NCBI RefSeq assembly: GCF_003369835.1 | Contig: NZ_QPMJ01000001.1 | Coordinates: 868,001 to 932,000 of the forward strand | DNA length: 64,000 nucleotides | Direction of reading: 5' to 3' | From: Halorussus rarus | GTDB lineage: Archaea > Halobacteriota > Halobacteria > Halobacteriales > Haladaptataceae | Shown: positions 1-9,770 of the stretch, piece by piece | How the letters are laid out: the number at the start of each line of letters is the position of its first letter | How positions within the stretch are numbered: position 1 is the first letter of the stretch | Translations under genes and position numbers: made by a program | The notes under the pieces: model-generated | Database searches by the model: none | What the model was told of the DNA's origin: nothing | Seen by the model: the letters and a program-made list of their open reading frames with translations, nothing else

Positions 1-2
1 CT

Positions 3-2372
3 GCCGAAGACGCGCCGGACGGCGAAGCAATCGGCGATGTCGACGAGGAGTCGACGGTCGAGGCCGACGCCGGAGCCGAACCCTCGCCGGACGCCGACGG
101 TGAGACCGACGAGGTCGTCGCGGACGGGGGAGCAGTTGGCGACGACTCGACTTCCGATCCCGAAACCGCGACCGGTGTCGTCGAGGAATCGGACTCACCT
201 GAATCGCCAGAGTCACCTGTGACCGGAGACGCCGACGCCGGGGCGGGCGAGGACGCCGACCTGCCGGACGCGCAAGACGACGAGGCCGACTTCCTCGAAA
301 CCGCCGACGAGGAGGCCGACGCGGACGACGGCCCCCGAATCCGGCTCGACGAGTACCTCGACCTGGACTTCGAGGCCGAGGGGTCGCTGCGCGAGCAGGT
401 CCGGGCCGCGGTCGAGGCCAAGATCGATGAGCTGGAGCCCGACGACGAGGGCGGTCTCGACGGCATCATGGTCCGGCCCGAGCCCGTGCTCATCGAGGAG
501 GACGACGAGACCCTCTCGGAGTACCAGACCGAGAAGCTGCTGTACTACCTCCGGCGGGACTTCATCGGCTACGAGCGAATCGACGGTATCAAGCACGACA
601 TCAACGTCGAGGACATCTCGGTCGACGGGTACAACTCCCCGGTCTTCGTCTACCACACCGACCACGAGCAGGTCATCTCCAACGTCTACCACGGTAAGGG
701 CGAACTCGACGACTTCGTGGTCAAGATGGCCCAGCGGTCGGGGAAAGGCATCTCGAAGCGCCAGCCGCAGGTCGACGCCACGCTGCCCGACGGCTCGCGC
801 GCTCAGCTGACGCTCGGCCGCGAGGTGAGCGACCACGGCACCAACTACACCATCCGGCAGTTCAAGGACGTGCCGTTCACCCCGGTCGACCTGGTGAACT
901 GGAACACCTTCTCGCTCGAGGAGATGGCGTTCATGTGGCTCGCCATCGAGAACCACAAGTCGCTCATCTTCGCCGGGGGGACGGCGTCCGGGAAGACCAC
1001 CAGCCTGAACGCGGTGTCGCTGTTCATCCCGAGCAACTCGAAGATCGTCTCCATCGAGGACACCCGGGAGGTCGAACTCCCCCAGCGCAACTGGATCGCG
1101 AGCGTCACCCGCCCGTCGTTCAGCGACGACGACAAGGGCGACGTCGACGAGTTCGACCTGCTGGAGGCGGCGCTCCGCCAGCGCCCCGACTACATCGTGA
1201 TGGGCGAGATCCGCGGCGAGGAGGGCCGCACGCTCTTCCAGGTCATGTCGACGGGACACACCACCTACACCACCTTCCACGCCGACACGGTCGGCGAGGT
1301 GCTCAAGCGGTTCACCACCGAGCCCATCAACGTCTCCAAGACCCTGTTCACCGCGCTCGACCTGGTCTCCATCCAGACCCAGACCCGGGTCCAGGGCAGC
1401 AAGGTGCGCCGGAACAAGTCGCTCACCGAGATCAACGAGTACAACGCCGAGAACGACGAGATCAACGTCCAGGACATCTTCCAGTGGCGCGCCGAGGACG
1501 ACGAGTTCATGCGCCTGTCGGGGTCGAACACCATGGACGAGATCATGTTCGACCGCGGATGGGACCGCGACCAGCTCGAACGCGAGATCCTCAAGCGCCG
1601 GGTCATCCTGGCGTACCTCATCAAGAACGGGCTCAACGAGTACACCCAGGTCGCCGCCACGGTCCAGGCGTTCATCAACGACCCCGACACCATCCTGACG
1701 CTGGTCGCCAACGAGAAGCTCGAAGAGAGCCTCCAGGACCTCCGGGAGATGGAGAGCGTCTCCATCGACGTCGACCCCAAGAAGGAGGAGATGGTGCCCC
1801 GGCCCGACCCCGGCCGGGAGACCTACGAGCTCTCGAAGGGCATCCTCGCCGAGGCCGAGGACCGGCTGCTCGACGACTACCGGGGCGCCGACGCCGACGT
1901 CGAGGGGCTGGCGGTCGCGCTGGCGGAGTCGGCCGAGCCGACCGACGCGCCCGCCGAGATCGAGGCCGAACCCGGCGCGAACGACGGGTCCGAGACCGAG
2001 TCCGGCGAGGCCGACCTCGACCTCGGCGAGGCCTTCGACGGCGACGGATCGGTCGCGGATCCGTACGGCGGAAGTCGGTTCGAGGACACCGAGTCGGTCG
2101 GCCCGGAGGACAGCGTCCGAAACGTCAACGACGCCGGAGAGCTCGGGAAGTTCCCGGAGGTCTACAACGAGGCCGCCGCAGACGACGATAGCGACGATGC
2201 GGACGGAGGAGCCGACGATGCGGACGGGGAGGTCGGAAGCGCCGACGGGGAGGTCGGCGACGCCGACGAGATCGACAGGGCCGGCGACGACGCGTTCGGG
2301 GACTTCGAGGCCGCGTTCGACGACGGCGACGGGAAGTCCACCGACGGCGACGGCGAGGAGGACGCCAGATGA
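3..2372 (+). CDS. Type IV pilus assembly ATPase (PilB/GspE-like), 5' end outside window
   Basis: The frame is open from the first base of the window, so the start lies upstream; the first 72 codons are an Asp/Glu-rich disordered tail. The product is the cytoplasmic secretion ATPase that powers assembly of archaeal type IV pili. A Walker A loop (GGTASGKTT) is encoded around 975-1001, an Asp/Glu box (VMGEIRGEEG) around 1198-1227 and a His box (STGHTTYTTFHAD) around 1249-1287, in the order of the VirB11/GspE family. The C-terminal ~250 residues are again acidic, with short repeats of the type ADGEVG near 2216-2260. It overlaps the next gene by 4 bp (ATGA), and the pair matches the pilB-pilC arrangement of Haloferax adhesion pili. 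Which pilB paralogue this is cannot be told. Confidence 0.93.
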   Translation, partial: AEDAPDGEAIGDVDEESTVEADAGAEPSPDADGETDEVVADGGAVGDDSTSDPETATGVVEESDSPESPESPVTGDADAGAGEDADLPDAQDDEADFLETADEEADADDGPRIRLDEYLDLDFEAEGSLREQVRAAVEAKIDELEPDDEGGLDGIMVRPEPVLIEEDDETLSEYQTEKLLYYLRRDFIGYERIDGIKHDINVEDISVDGYNSPVFVYHTDHEQVISNVYHGKGELDDFVVKMAQRSGKGISKRQPQVDATLPDGSRAQLTLGREVSDHGTNYTIRQFKDVPFTPVDLVNWNTFSLEEMAFMWLAIENHKSLIFAGGTASGKTTSLNAVSLFIPSNSKIVSIEDTREVELPQRNWIASVTRPSFSDDDKGDVDEFDLLEAALRQRPDYIVMGEIRGEEGRTLFQVMSTGHTTYTTFHADTVGEVLKRFTTEPINVSKTLFTALDLVSIQTQTRVQGSKVRRNKSLTEINEYNAENDEINVQDIFQWRAEDDEFMRLSGSNTMDEIMFDRGWDRDQLEREILKRRVILAYLIKNGLNEYTQVAATVQAFINDPDTILTLVANEKLEESLQDLREMESVSIDVDPKKEEMVPRPDPGRETYELSKGILAEAEDRLLDDYRGADADVEGLAVALAESAEPTDAPAEIEAEPGANDGSETESGEADLDLGEAFDGDGSVADPYGGSRFEDTESVGPEDSVRNVNDAGELGKFPEVYNEAAADDDSDDADGGADDADGEVGSADGEVGDADEIDRAGDDAFGDFEAAFDDGDGKSTDGDGEEDAR

Positions 2373-4393
2373 GCACCGGGAACGCCGCCTCGCCGGAGCG
2401 GTCGGCCGACTCGCTGGCCGACGCGTTCTACCCCCTGTTCGACTACCTGTTCGACGCCGACGGCGACTTCGTGGCCGACGTCGAGACAAAGCTCGCCGAG
2501 GCCCGGATGCCCGACACCGTCGAGCTGTACCTCTCTCGCGGGCTGGCCGTCGGCGTCCTCGCCGGCGTGGTCCTCTGGCTGCTCGGCACGCTCGTCGGCT
2601 ACGTCCTCTTCGTGACCGGCGTGGTCGAGGTGGGCGTGCTCATCGGCGTCCCGGTGCCCAACGAGACGGTTGCGTGGATCATCAGGACGTTCAAGATTCC
2701 CTCGCTGGTCGCGGTCAGCGGCCTGGTCTTCGGCGCCATCGGCTTCGGCATCGGCTTCGGCGTCGTCGTCGGCATCCCGTACATGCGCGCCAGCGAGCGC
2801 GAGCGCGAGATCAACATGCTGCTGCCCGACGCCATCTCGTTCATGTACGCGCTGTCGGTCGGCGGGCTCAACCAGCTCGAGATACTGGAGGCGATGGCGA
2901 AGGCCGACGACACCTACGGCGAGGTCTCCCGGGAGTTCCAGTCCATCGTCCAGGAGACCGAGTACTTCGACACCGACTACCGGACCGCCATCCGGAAGCG
3001 GTCGCTCGAGACCCCGAGCGACGAGCTCGGCCAGTTCCTGACCGACATGCTCTCGATCGTCAACTCCGGCGGGGACATGAGCGACTTCCTCGACGACAAG
3101 AAGGACAAGCACATGCGGACCGCCAAGCAGCAGCAGGAGATGACCTTGGAGACCCTCGAGCTGTTCGGCGAGATGTACATGACCCTCTCGCTGTTCCCGC
3201 TGCTGCTCATCATCATCCTGGTCATCATGTCGATGCTCGGCCAGGCCCAGGAGTCGATGCTGTACGCGACCGTCTACGGCCTGATTCCGCTGACGGGCGT
3301 CGGCTTCCTCGTGCTGGTCTCGACGGTCAAGCAGGACGACCCCGGCGACGGCTACCTCAATCCCTCGGACGGCGGCGACCGGCTGGAGGCCACCACCGGC
3401 GCGGGGCTGCTCCACCTCGGGCTGGTCGAGCGGTACGTCGGCGAGTTCTCGGTGTTCGACCGCATCAAGAGCCGCGAGGGGACCTACGAGACGGTCTCGC
3501 TGCTGAAGCAGCCCCACGTCTTCTTCCGGGAACACCCCCTGTTCATCCTGGGGCTGACGGTCCCGGCGTCGCTGGTATTGGTCGGCAACGCGGTCTGGAC
3601 CGGCGTCGCGCCCCGGACCTTCGACGGGATGGTCGCGAATCCCATCTGGGGCACGTTCATCTACGTCTACGTCCCGGTGTACGTCAACTTCCTGCCGTTG
3701 GCCGTCTTTCACACCTGGAACGTCCGGTCGCGGAACAGGGTCGTCGACAAGCTCTCGGACAACCTCCGGAAGCTGTCGTCGGCCAACGACACCGGGCTGA
3801 CCCTGCTGGAATCCATCCGGACGGTCGCCGACACCTCCTCGGGGAAGCTGGCCGACGAGTTCGACGTGGTCCACGCCAAGGTCGAGTACGGCATGAGCCT
3901 GAAGGCCGCGCTCATCGAGTTCAACAACCGGTACCACATCCCGCGACTGGCCCGGACGGTCAAGCTGGTCTCGAAGGCCCAGGAGGCCTCCAGCCAGATC
4001 TCGGCGGTGCTCTCGACCGCGGCCCAGGCCAGCGAGAACCAGGACGACATCGCCCGCGAGCGCAAGTCCCGCTCCCGGATGCAGGTGGTCATCATCATCA
4101 TGACCTACCTCACCCTGCTGGCGGTGATGGCCATCCTGAAGGTGAAGTTCCTCGACGTGATGGCCGGGCTCGCCGGCCAGGCCGCCTCGTCGGGCGGCGG
4201 CTCGGGCGCGACCCAGTTCGGCGGCGGCATCGACACCAACCTGCTGTCGATGCTGTTCTTCCACGCCGTGACGCTTCAGGCGGTCCTGTCGGGGTTCATC
4301 GCGGGCTACATCCGGGACGCCTCGCTGCTGTCGGGCGTGAAGTTCGCCGTCGTGCTGCCGACCGTCGCGCTCGTCGTCTTCTCGTTCATCTAA
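2369..4393 (+). CDS. Type IV pilus membrane platform protein (PilC/TadC, GspF family)
   Basis: 674-residue polytopic membrane protein whose ATG overlaps the stop of the ATPase gene. Two T2SSF-type halves are visible: the first cytoplasmic four-helix part follows hydrophobic segments near residues 55-85 and 105-135 and the second follows segments near 390-410 and 425-445, with further helices at 570-590 and 620-674. Duplicated F domains with a linker are typical of archaeal PilC proteins, which anchor the ATPase and the growing pilin filament in the membrane. A Gly-rich stretch (GGGSGATQFGGG) sits in the last external loop. Function is assigned from family and from its position directly after the ATPase. 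Confidence 0.92.
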   Translation: MSTGNAASPERSADSLADAFYPLFDYLFDADGDFVADVETKLAEARMPDTVELYLSRGLAVGVLAGVVLWLLGTLVGYVLFVTGVVEVGVLIGVPVPNETVAWIIRTFKIPSLVAVSGLVFGAIGFGIGFGVVVGIPYMRASEREREINMLLPDAISFMYALSVGGLNQLEILEAMAKADDTYGEVSREFQSIVQETEYFDTDYRTAIRKRSLETPSDELGQFLTDMLSIVNSGGDMSDFLDDKKDKHMRTAKQQQEMTLETLELFGEMYMTLSLFPLLLIIILVIMSMLGQAQESMLYATVYGLIPLTGVGFLVLVSTVKQDDPGDGYLNPSDGGDRLEATTGAGLLHLGLVERYVGEFSVFDRIKSREGTYETVSLLKQPHVFFREHPLFILGLTVPASLVLVGNAVWTGVAPRTFDGMVANPIWGTFIYVYVPVYVNFLPLAVFHTWNVRSRNRVVDKLSDNLRKLSSANDTGLTLLESIRTVADTSSGKLADEFDVVHAKVEYGMSLKAALIEFNNRYHIPRLARTVKLVSKAQEASSQISAVLSTAAQASENQDDIARERKSRSRMQVVIIIMTYLTLLAVMAILKVKFLDVMAGLAGQAASSGGGSGATQFGGGIDTNLLSMLFFHAVTLQAVLSGFIAGYIRDASLLSGVKFAVVLPTVALVVFSFI

Positions 4394-4395
4394 CC

Positions 4396-4956
4396 ATGCG
4401 CGCACAGACCACTCTCGACTTCGCCGTCGGAATGAGCATCTTCCTGGTCACGGTCGCGTTCGTCGTCACCTTCCTGCCGGGCATGTTCCAGCCGTTCGAG
4501 GGCGGCGACGGCCCCGCGGTCGTCGCGGCCGACCGGGTCGCCGACCAGCTCGGTCGGCGGCTTCTGGCCGCGGGCGCCGAGCCGTTCGTCCTCGACGCGT
4601 CGTGCACCGCGGCGTTCTTCGCGGACAGCGGTCCGCCGGCCGAATCGTCGCCGGCTGACTGCCGGTACGGCGGGACGACGCTCCGCGACCGGCTCGGTCT
4701 GGCCAACGACGCGGACGTGAACGTCCGGCTCGTTGGCGAGGACGCGGACGGCGACGGCGACCCCGACCTGCTCTGTTCCGACGGAGACGCCGACGGCGAC
4801 GGTGACGTCGTTATCGACGAGACCGGCGACCAGTCCTGCGCGACGACCTTCGAGGCCGGCGACGCCCCGCCGGACGACACCGGCTCGGTCGCGGTCGCTC
4901 GCCGGGTGGTCTCGATACAACACGGGGACGCGACCCTACTCGTGAGGACGTGGTGA
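4396..4956 (+). CDS. Pilin-like protein with Asp/Gly calcium-type repeats
   Basis: 186 residues, starting 2 bp after the pilC stop. The N terminus (MRAQTTLDFAVG, then a hydrophobic segment to about residue 30) looks like a class III signal in which the prepilin peptidase cuts near the R-A-Q boundary and the hydrophobic segment enters the filament core. The external part has two D-A-D-G-D-G-D runs around residues 115-140, the pattern of calcium-binding loops, and cysteines that could form disulfides. It belongs to the uncharacterised haloarchaeal families found after pilB-pilC; I do not assign a family number. Probably a minor pilin or an assembly factor. Confidence 0.8.
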   Translation: MRAQTTLDFAVGMSIFLVTVAFVVTFLPGMFQPFEGGDGPAVVAADRVADQLGRRLLAAGAEPFVLDASCTAAFFADSGPPAESSPADCRYGGTTLRDRLGLANDADVNVRLVGEDADGDGDPDLLCSDGDADGDGDVVIDETGDQSCATTFEAGDAPPDDTGSVAVARRVVSIQHGDATLLVRTW

Positions 4957-5561
4957 CCGTGCGGGCGCAGGCACACACCCTGGAGGGCGTCGTGGCCGGC
5001 CTCCTGCTTGTCAGCGCGCTGGTGTTCGCCTACCAGGTGACGGCGGTCACGCCGCTCTCGGGGAGCACGTCGAGCCAGCACATCGAGAACCAGCAGCGGG
5101 CCACCGCCGAGGGCGTCCTCCAGACCGCCGAGGAGTCGGGGGCGCTCCGGAGCGCGGTCCTCTTCTGGGACGCCACCAACGCGAAGTTCCGCGGCGCGGA
5201 CAACGGACAGCACTACACCGACCCGGGGACGCCGCCGAACCGGTTCCTCGACGCGCTGACCCGGGCGTTCGAGGACCGCGGCATCTCGGTCAACGTCCAC
5301 CTGGTCTACGTCGACTCGGACGGTCGGCGCCACCGCCAGCGGATGCTCTACCGGGGCGAACCGAGCGACAACGCGGCGACCGCGACGACAGCACTGACGC
5401 TGTACGACGACGACGTGCTCCGGGACGACCCCGACGGCGACGGCGTCGCCGACCGTACCGACACCGAGCTGTCCGGCAGTTCGTTCTACGCGCCCGACGC
5501 GGGGACGAGCAGCGGCGTCTACAACGTCGTCGCGGTGGAGGTGACAGTATGGCGCCAGTGA
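4953..5561 (+). CDS. Pilin-like protein, pil operon
   Basis: 202 residues from a GTG at 4953 that overlaps the previous stop (GTGA); an in-frame GTG at 4950 and another at 4959 are alternatives. The N terminus reads TVRAQAHTLEGV followed by a hydrophobic segment to residue ~28, again the short charged leader plus core helix of an archaeal pilin-like protein. The rest is hydrophilic and predicted extracellular. Its place between other pilin-like genes and the overlapping ends say it is made together with them. Exact role is unknown. Confidence 0.78.
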   Translation: MTVRAQAHTLEGVVAGLLLVSALVFAYQVTAVTPLSGSTSSQHIENQQRATAEGVLQTAEESGALRSAVLFWDATNAKFRGADNGQHYTDPGTPPNRFLDALTRAFEDRGISVNVHLVYVDSDGRRHRQRMLYRGEPSDNAATATTALTLYDDDVLRDDPDGDGVADRTDTELSGSSFYAPDAGTSSGVYNVVAVEVTVWRQ

Positions 5562-6934
5562 CCGACGCCGGCGGACGCGACCGGGGACAGCTCGTGCTGG
5601 TCGGTGCGCTCACGCTCGCGGTCTCGCTCGTCGCGGTGGCGGTCGTGCTCAACTCCGCCATCTACACCGAGAACCTGGCGAGCCGGAGCGACGACGCCGG
5701 GGTCGGTGCGGCGGTCGACGTCAGGGAGAGCGTCCGGGACGGCGTCGGCGGCCTGACCGACCGCGCGAACGAGAACCACGCGGGCGACGACTACGCCACC
5801 CTCTACGGGACTCGGCTCCCGACCGCGCTGGCCGACTGGCGACCGATGGCGGTCCGCCACCGGGCGGTCGCCGGCCGGACGTTCCGGGTCACCCGGGCGC
5901 GCGGGATGGAGGGGACCAGGATCGCCCAGGACGGCGTCGCCGAGTTCACGCCGCGGACCGCCGGTGCCGACCCGCTCGGCTACGCCGCTCCCAACTGGCT
6001 GGTGGCGGCTCCGGTCGAGGTCCGGCAGTTCCGGCTCGCCGAGGTATCGGCCTCGGACCTGACGGGCGCGAGCGCGCCCTTCGATCCGGAGACGGCGTCC
6101 GACGTCTTCTACGTCGAGGTTCGCGAGGCCACCGGCTCGAACGAGTGGCAGGTCGCGCTGTACGACGCGGGCGGCGGCGTCGGCGTGATGGTCCGCGACG
6201 AGGACCAGGAGTCGGCCGTGGGCTCCTGCGCCGCCGACGGCACGGCGACCGTCGACCTCACCGGGGCGACGGTCGACGGCCGGGCCTGCGAGCCCCTCTC
6301 GTTCCTCGACGAGGCGAACGGACCGGTCGCGGTCTACTACGTGAACGGCGACGACGTCGCGGGCACCTACGAGCTCACCGTCGACCGGGCCGGCCACCGG
6401 ACCGACGACCCGCTCAAGGACCGCGTCGACGACGCCAACTACGGCCTGCACTGTGAGGGACCGACCTACGCCGACGGCCCCGGAAGCGGGTCGCCCTACG
6501 CGACCGCGGCCGTCTACTCGGCCACCGTCGAGTTCCGGTACGACAGCGAGTCGGTCACCTACGAGACCGACGTGCGGGCCGCGGCGGGCGAACCCGGGCC
6601 CGGGGCGACCCGGCCGGTCGTCACCCATTTCAAAGTGACCGACCCGACGGCCGACGACGGCGCGTTCACCGTCGACTGGGCGGTCGCCGACCCGAACGGC
6701 GACCTGGACAGCCTGGAGATCGAACTCCTCGACACCGCAGGCACCGTCGTGGCGTCGACGACCCAGGGACTGAGCGGCGCCGAGGCCGGCCCGGGGTCCG
6801 CCACGCTCACCGACGCGGGAGCGGCCGATTCGACTTACGACGTGCGCATCACGGTCACCGACGCGGCGGGCAACGAGCGCGGCGCGACCGAGCGCCACGA
6901 CGACGACGGCGACGAGTCGGGGTGTCCGCCGTGA
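5549..6934 (+). CDS. Large pilin-like protein, pil operon
   Basis: 461 residues. ATG at 5549 overlaps the previous gene by 13 bp; a GTG at 5558 would give a 4-bp GTGA overlap like its neighbours and is equally possible. The N terminus has D-R-G-Q followed by a long hydrophobic helix (about residues 12-32), a type IV pilin-like leader. The last ~90 residues (from about THFKVTDPTADDGAFTVDW) resemble an immunoglobulin-like or fibronectin-like beta domain, so the exported part may reach out from the pilus. No catalytic motif is seen. Confidence 0.77.
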   Translation: MAPVTDAGGRDRGQLVLVGALTLAVSLVAVAVVLNSAIYTENLASRSDDAGVGAAVDVRESVRDGVGGLTDRANENHAGDDYATLYGTRLPTALADWRPMAVRHRAVAGRTFRVTRARGMEGTRIAQDGVAEFTPRTAGADPLGYAAPNWLVAAPVEVRQFRLAEVSASDLTGASAPFDPETASDVFYVEVREATGSNEWQVALYDAGGGVGVMVRDEDQESAVGSCAADGTATVDLTGATVDGRACEPLSFLDEANGPVAVYYVNGDDVAGTYELTVDRAGHRTDDPLKDRVDDANYGLHCEGPTYADGPGSGSPYATAAVYSATVEFRYDSESVTYETDVRAAAGEPGPGATRPVVTHFKVTDPTADDGAFTVDWAVADPNGDLDSLEIELLDTAGTVVASTTQGLSGAEAGPGSATLTDAGAADSTYDVRITVTDAAGNERGATERHDDDGDESGCPP

Positions 6935-7464
6935 GGGGCGCCTCGCAGCGGGGAGTCAGCCGGGGCGACACCGGCCGGCTGTTCGCCCGGGACGACCGCG
7001 GGGTCTCCACCGCGCTCGGCTACGTGCTGAACCTCACGGTGGCGACCCTGGTCGTCACCGGGCTCCTGGTCGCCAGCGGCGGCATCGTCGAGGACCAGCG
7101 CAAGCAGACCGTCCGGTCGGAGCTCCGGGTCGTCGGCCAGCAGTTCGCGGCCGACCTCTCGGCGGCCGACGAGCTCGCCGCGACCGCGAACGCGGGCGAC
7201 ACCGTCCGGATCGAGCGACGGCTCCCGCGGGAGGTCGCCGGCCGGTCGTACACCGTCGACCTCGTCGAACCCGGCCCGGGACAGCCCTGTCCGGGCGAGA
7301 CGTGCCTGGTGCTGACCGCGACGGGGTCGGACGTGACCGTGGCGCTCCCGCTCGCGCTGGAGATCTCGGTCGCGTCGTCGTCGACGAACGGGGGCCGGGT
7401 CAGTATTCGGTACGCCGACCCCGACGCCGACTCGACCTACGAGCTGGAGGTGGCGGATGACTGA
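6931..7464 (+). CDS. Pilin-like protein, pil operon
   Basis: 177 residues from the GTG at 6931 that overlaps the previous TGA; a GTG at 6922 would add three residues. The leader is long, ending in D-D-R-G-V-S, then a hydrophobic helix (about residues 27-50), as in archaeal prepilins cut by PibD after the Gly. The exported part is short, with one Cys pair (CPGETC). Tandem position with pilB and pilC supports a pilus role; no closer assignment is possible. Confidence 0.78.
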   Translation: MRGASQRGVSRGDTGRLFARDDRGVSTALGYVLNLTVATLVVTGLLVASGGIVEDQRKQTVRSELRVVGQQFAADLSAADELAATANAGDTVRIERRLPREVAGRSYTVDLVEPGPGQPCPGETCLVLTATGSDVTVALPLALEISVASSSTNGGRVSIRYADPDADSTYELEVADD

Positions 7465-8248
7465 ACGCGGGGTCAGCGACGTGGTCGGGTTCGTGCTGGT
7501 GTTCGCGCTGATCACCTCGACCGCGGCCATCGTCTACACCGTCGGGTTCTCCGGGCTCCAGGACGTCCGGGCCGAGGAGCGGCTCTCGAACGCCGAGCGG
7601 GCGTTCGACATCCTGGCGGACAACGTCGCCGACCTCCACCACAGGGGCGCGCCCAGCCGGGCGACCGAGATCAAGCTCTCGGACGCGACGCTGGGTTACG
7701 GGGACGAGACCACCCTGACCGTCGAGGTGGCCGGCGCCGGGTCGCCGACGCCGTCCTACAGCACCACCCTCGAACCGATCGCGTACGCGCCGGCGGACTC
7801 GCCGGCGCGACTCGTCTACGAGAACGGCGCCGTCTTCCGGGAGCGCCCCGGCGTCGGCGGCGTCGTCCGCCACGAGTCCGGCGCGATGTTCCGGGACGGC
7901 GCGACGCGGACGGCGGTGATTCCGCTCGTCCAGACGCGCAGGACGGGGACTGCCAGCGTCGGGGGCTCCTCGACCGTTCGCATCCGGACCGACAAGGCCG
8001 GGTCGGAGGTGCTCGGCGCCCACCGGACCCCGTCGAGCGACCCCGACGGTGACGGAACTGACGAGTACGAGGTCACGTACACGATGGAGACCACCCCGAC
8101 GCGCGCACAGCTGTGGGTGGCTGCCCTCAACGAGCGGATTCCGTGGACCGACGACGCCTGCGAGGCCCCGGACGACACCGTCATCTGCACCTTCGACGTC
8201 CAGCGGCTGTACGTCACCGCAGTCCGAGTCGACGTCTCGTTCACCTGA
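7457..8248 (+). CDS. Pilin-like protein, last gene of the pil operon
   Basis: 263 residues; ATG overlaps the preceding stop by 8 bp. The N terminus E-R-G-V-S-D-V-V-G-F then hydrophobic to residue ~27 is a pilin-type leader. The remaining part is beta-rich in appearance with a C-terminal Cys pair. It ends 9 bp before the stop of the convergent gene at 8258, so the operon stops here. It resembles the oppositely encoded pilin-like gene next door in length of leader and in the T-x-x-V-G motif. Confidence 0.78.
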   Translation: MTERGVSDVVGFVLVFALITSTAAIVYTVGFSGLQDVRAEERLSNAERAFDILADNVADLHHRGAPSRATEIKLSDATLGYGDETTLTVEVAGAGSPTPSYSTTLEPIAYAPADSPARLVYENGAVFRERPGVGGVVRHESGAMFRDGATRTAVIPLVQTRRTGTASVGGSSTVRIRTDKAGSEVLGAHRTPSSDPDGDGTDEYEVTYTMETTPTRAQLWVAALNERIPWTDDACEAPDDTVICTFDVQRLYVTAVRVDVSFT

Positions 8249-8257
8249 GGCGCGCGA

Positions 8258-9745
8258 CTACTTCGTCTCGACCTCGATCTCGTTCTCGGTGACGTGGAGG
8301 TACGTGATGTACCTGCCGCCGCCGCCGTACTCGATGGTGCCGTACGACGCGCCCTCGTTGACCGTGTCCCCTCCCTTGTCGGCGACGGTGAGATCGAAGC
8401 TGCCCAGCTCGGAGAAGTAGTGATTGAGGAGTCGGTCGAGCGACTCCTGATCGCCCGAGGCGTAGGACTTCGACTCCCAGTAGACGCCGTGGCCGCCGAG
8501 GCTCGCCGAGCCGTCGAGCGTGCTGCCCGACGGATTGAACTCCAGAGTCTCGCCCGAAGACAGCCCCTGGTACGTCAGCATCGGGTCGCCGGTCTCGACG
8601 TCGTGGATGCCGCCGGACTCGGCCGGGTCGTCGTCGGCGAAGTCCAGCACCATCCGGATCTCGTCGTCCCCGTCGGCGTCGAAGTCGCCGCACTCCGACT
8701 CGAAGGCGTCCGGCGCGTACCATCCGTGGTAGGTGTTCCCGTCGTCGGTCGAGTAGTAGACCGTCGCCGACGCCGTGATGCTGCAGTCGGAACCGCCGCT
8801 CTTGCGGACGTGGAGTTCGAACTCCGTGGCCCCCTCGTCGACGTACATCGACCACTTGAGGTTGGCGAAGTTCGCGCTGTCGGCGTCGTCGGGCCGGACG
8901 GTGACCCGGAAGTTCGACATCCCGTGACCGCCGACGCCCCGGACGTCCACCGAACTGTCCTCGCCCGGCATCTCGAAGAAGCCCGTGTCGCCCGTGCTGA
9001 TGAGTCTGACGACGACCGTCTGGTTGCCCTCGTAGGCGTCGACCTCGGCGGTCGTCCGCTCTCGGAAGTACGTCGCCCACCCCTCGTAGAACCGACTCTC
9101 GACGGATATCCGCACCTGTCCGTGCTCCGAGGGATTCGCGTATGCGGTCCCGTCTGGATACGTCCGGGACGCGTTGGGGTAGACGTGTTCCATCGCGGCG
9201 CCCGACGTCACCCGGACGGTCGAACTTCCCGAGGCGCCGCCGGAGCCGGTCACTCGAACCAGTGGGAACGTCAGCGTCGACCCGCGGTAGTGGAACTCCG
9301 GCGGCGACACCATCGACACGCCGCCGTTCCCGTCGCGTCGCCAGACGCCGCCTCCCTGGTAGACGAGTTCCGTGTCCCGGTTCTCGTACACCAGCGCCCC
9401 GAGGGTGGTCTCGTTGATGACTCTGTCGTTGCCGTTCCCGTCGTAGTTGACGTGCTCGATGGTCACCTTCCCCGCTCCGGGCTCGGGGTGTAACGTCCCG
9501 GTCGTTCCGCCGAAGTCGACCGTCTGGACGTCGGCGTCGCCGAGCGCCACCTTCGCCGCCCGGGAGTCGAAGACGGTCATGGCGAGTTCGGCCTGCCGGA
9601 GCTCGGCCGACGAACGGGTGTCTTCCAGCGACGCCCCGCCGTAGCCGAGGATGAGGCCGGTCCCGGCGACGGTGACGGCGAGCAGCAGCACGACGCCGAG
9701 CGTCTCGGTCTGGCCCCGGTCCGGCGAACCGCTCGCTCGCGACAT
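8258..9745 (-). CDS. Secreted pilin-like protein, convergent to the pil operon
   Basis: 495 residues from the ATG at 9745; the frame runs further upstream, but that part is unlike a haloarchaeal protein and a TATA-like box at 9771-9779 fits a start here. The leader D-R-G-Q-T-E-T-L-G followed by a hydrophobic helix (about residues 15-38) is a clear type IV pilin signal. The large exported part includes blocks typical of the haloarchaeal pilin-like proteins with many Asp, Gly and Ser. Transcribed on its own, so its level can differ from the operon that would assemble it. Confidence 0.8.
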   Translation of the reverse strand: MSRASGSPDRGQTETLGVVLLLAVTVAGTGLILGYGGASLEDTRSSAELRQAELAMTVFDSRAAKVALGDADVQTVDFGGTTGTLHPEPGAGKVTIEHVNYDGNGNDRVINETTLGALVYENRDTELVYQGGGVWRRDGNGGVSMVSPPEFHYRGSTLTFPLVRVTGSGGASGSSTVRVTSGAAMEHVYPNASRTYPDGTAYANPSEHGQVRISVESRFYEGWATYFRERTTAEVDAYEGNQTVVVRLISTGDTGFFEMPGEDSSVDVRGVGGHGMSNFRVTVRPDDADSANFANLKWSMYVDEGATEFELHVRKSGGSDCSITASATVYYSTDDGNTYHGWYAPDAFESECGDFDADGDDEIRMVLDFADDDPAESGGIHDVETGDPMLTYQGLSSGETLEFNPSGSTLDGSASLGGHGVYWESKSYASGDQESLDRLLNHYFSELGSFDLTVADKGGDTVNEGASYGTIEYGGGGRYITYLHVTENEIEVETK

Positions 9746-9770
9746 GTTTCCGCTTCGTTTCGGGCCGGAT

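Noticed and set aside
2197-4395. Upstream extension of the first pilin-like gene through the whole of pilC
   Set aside because: Frame is open only by composition; the pilin leader begins at 4396 after the pilC stop.
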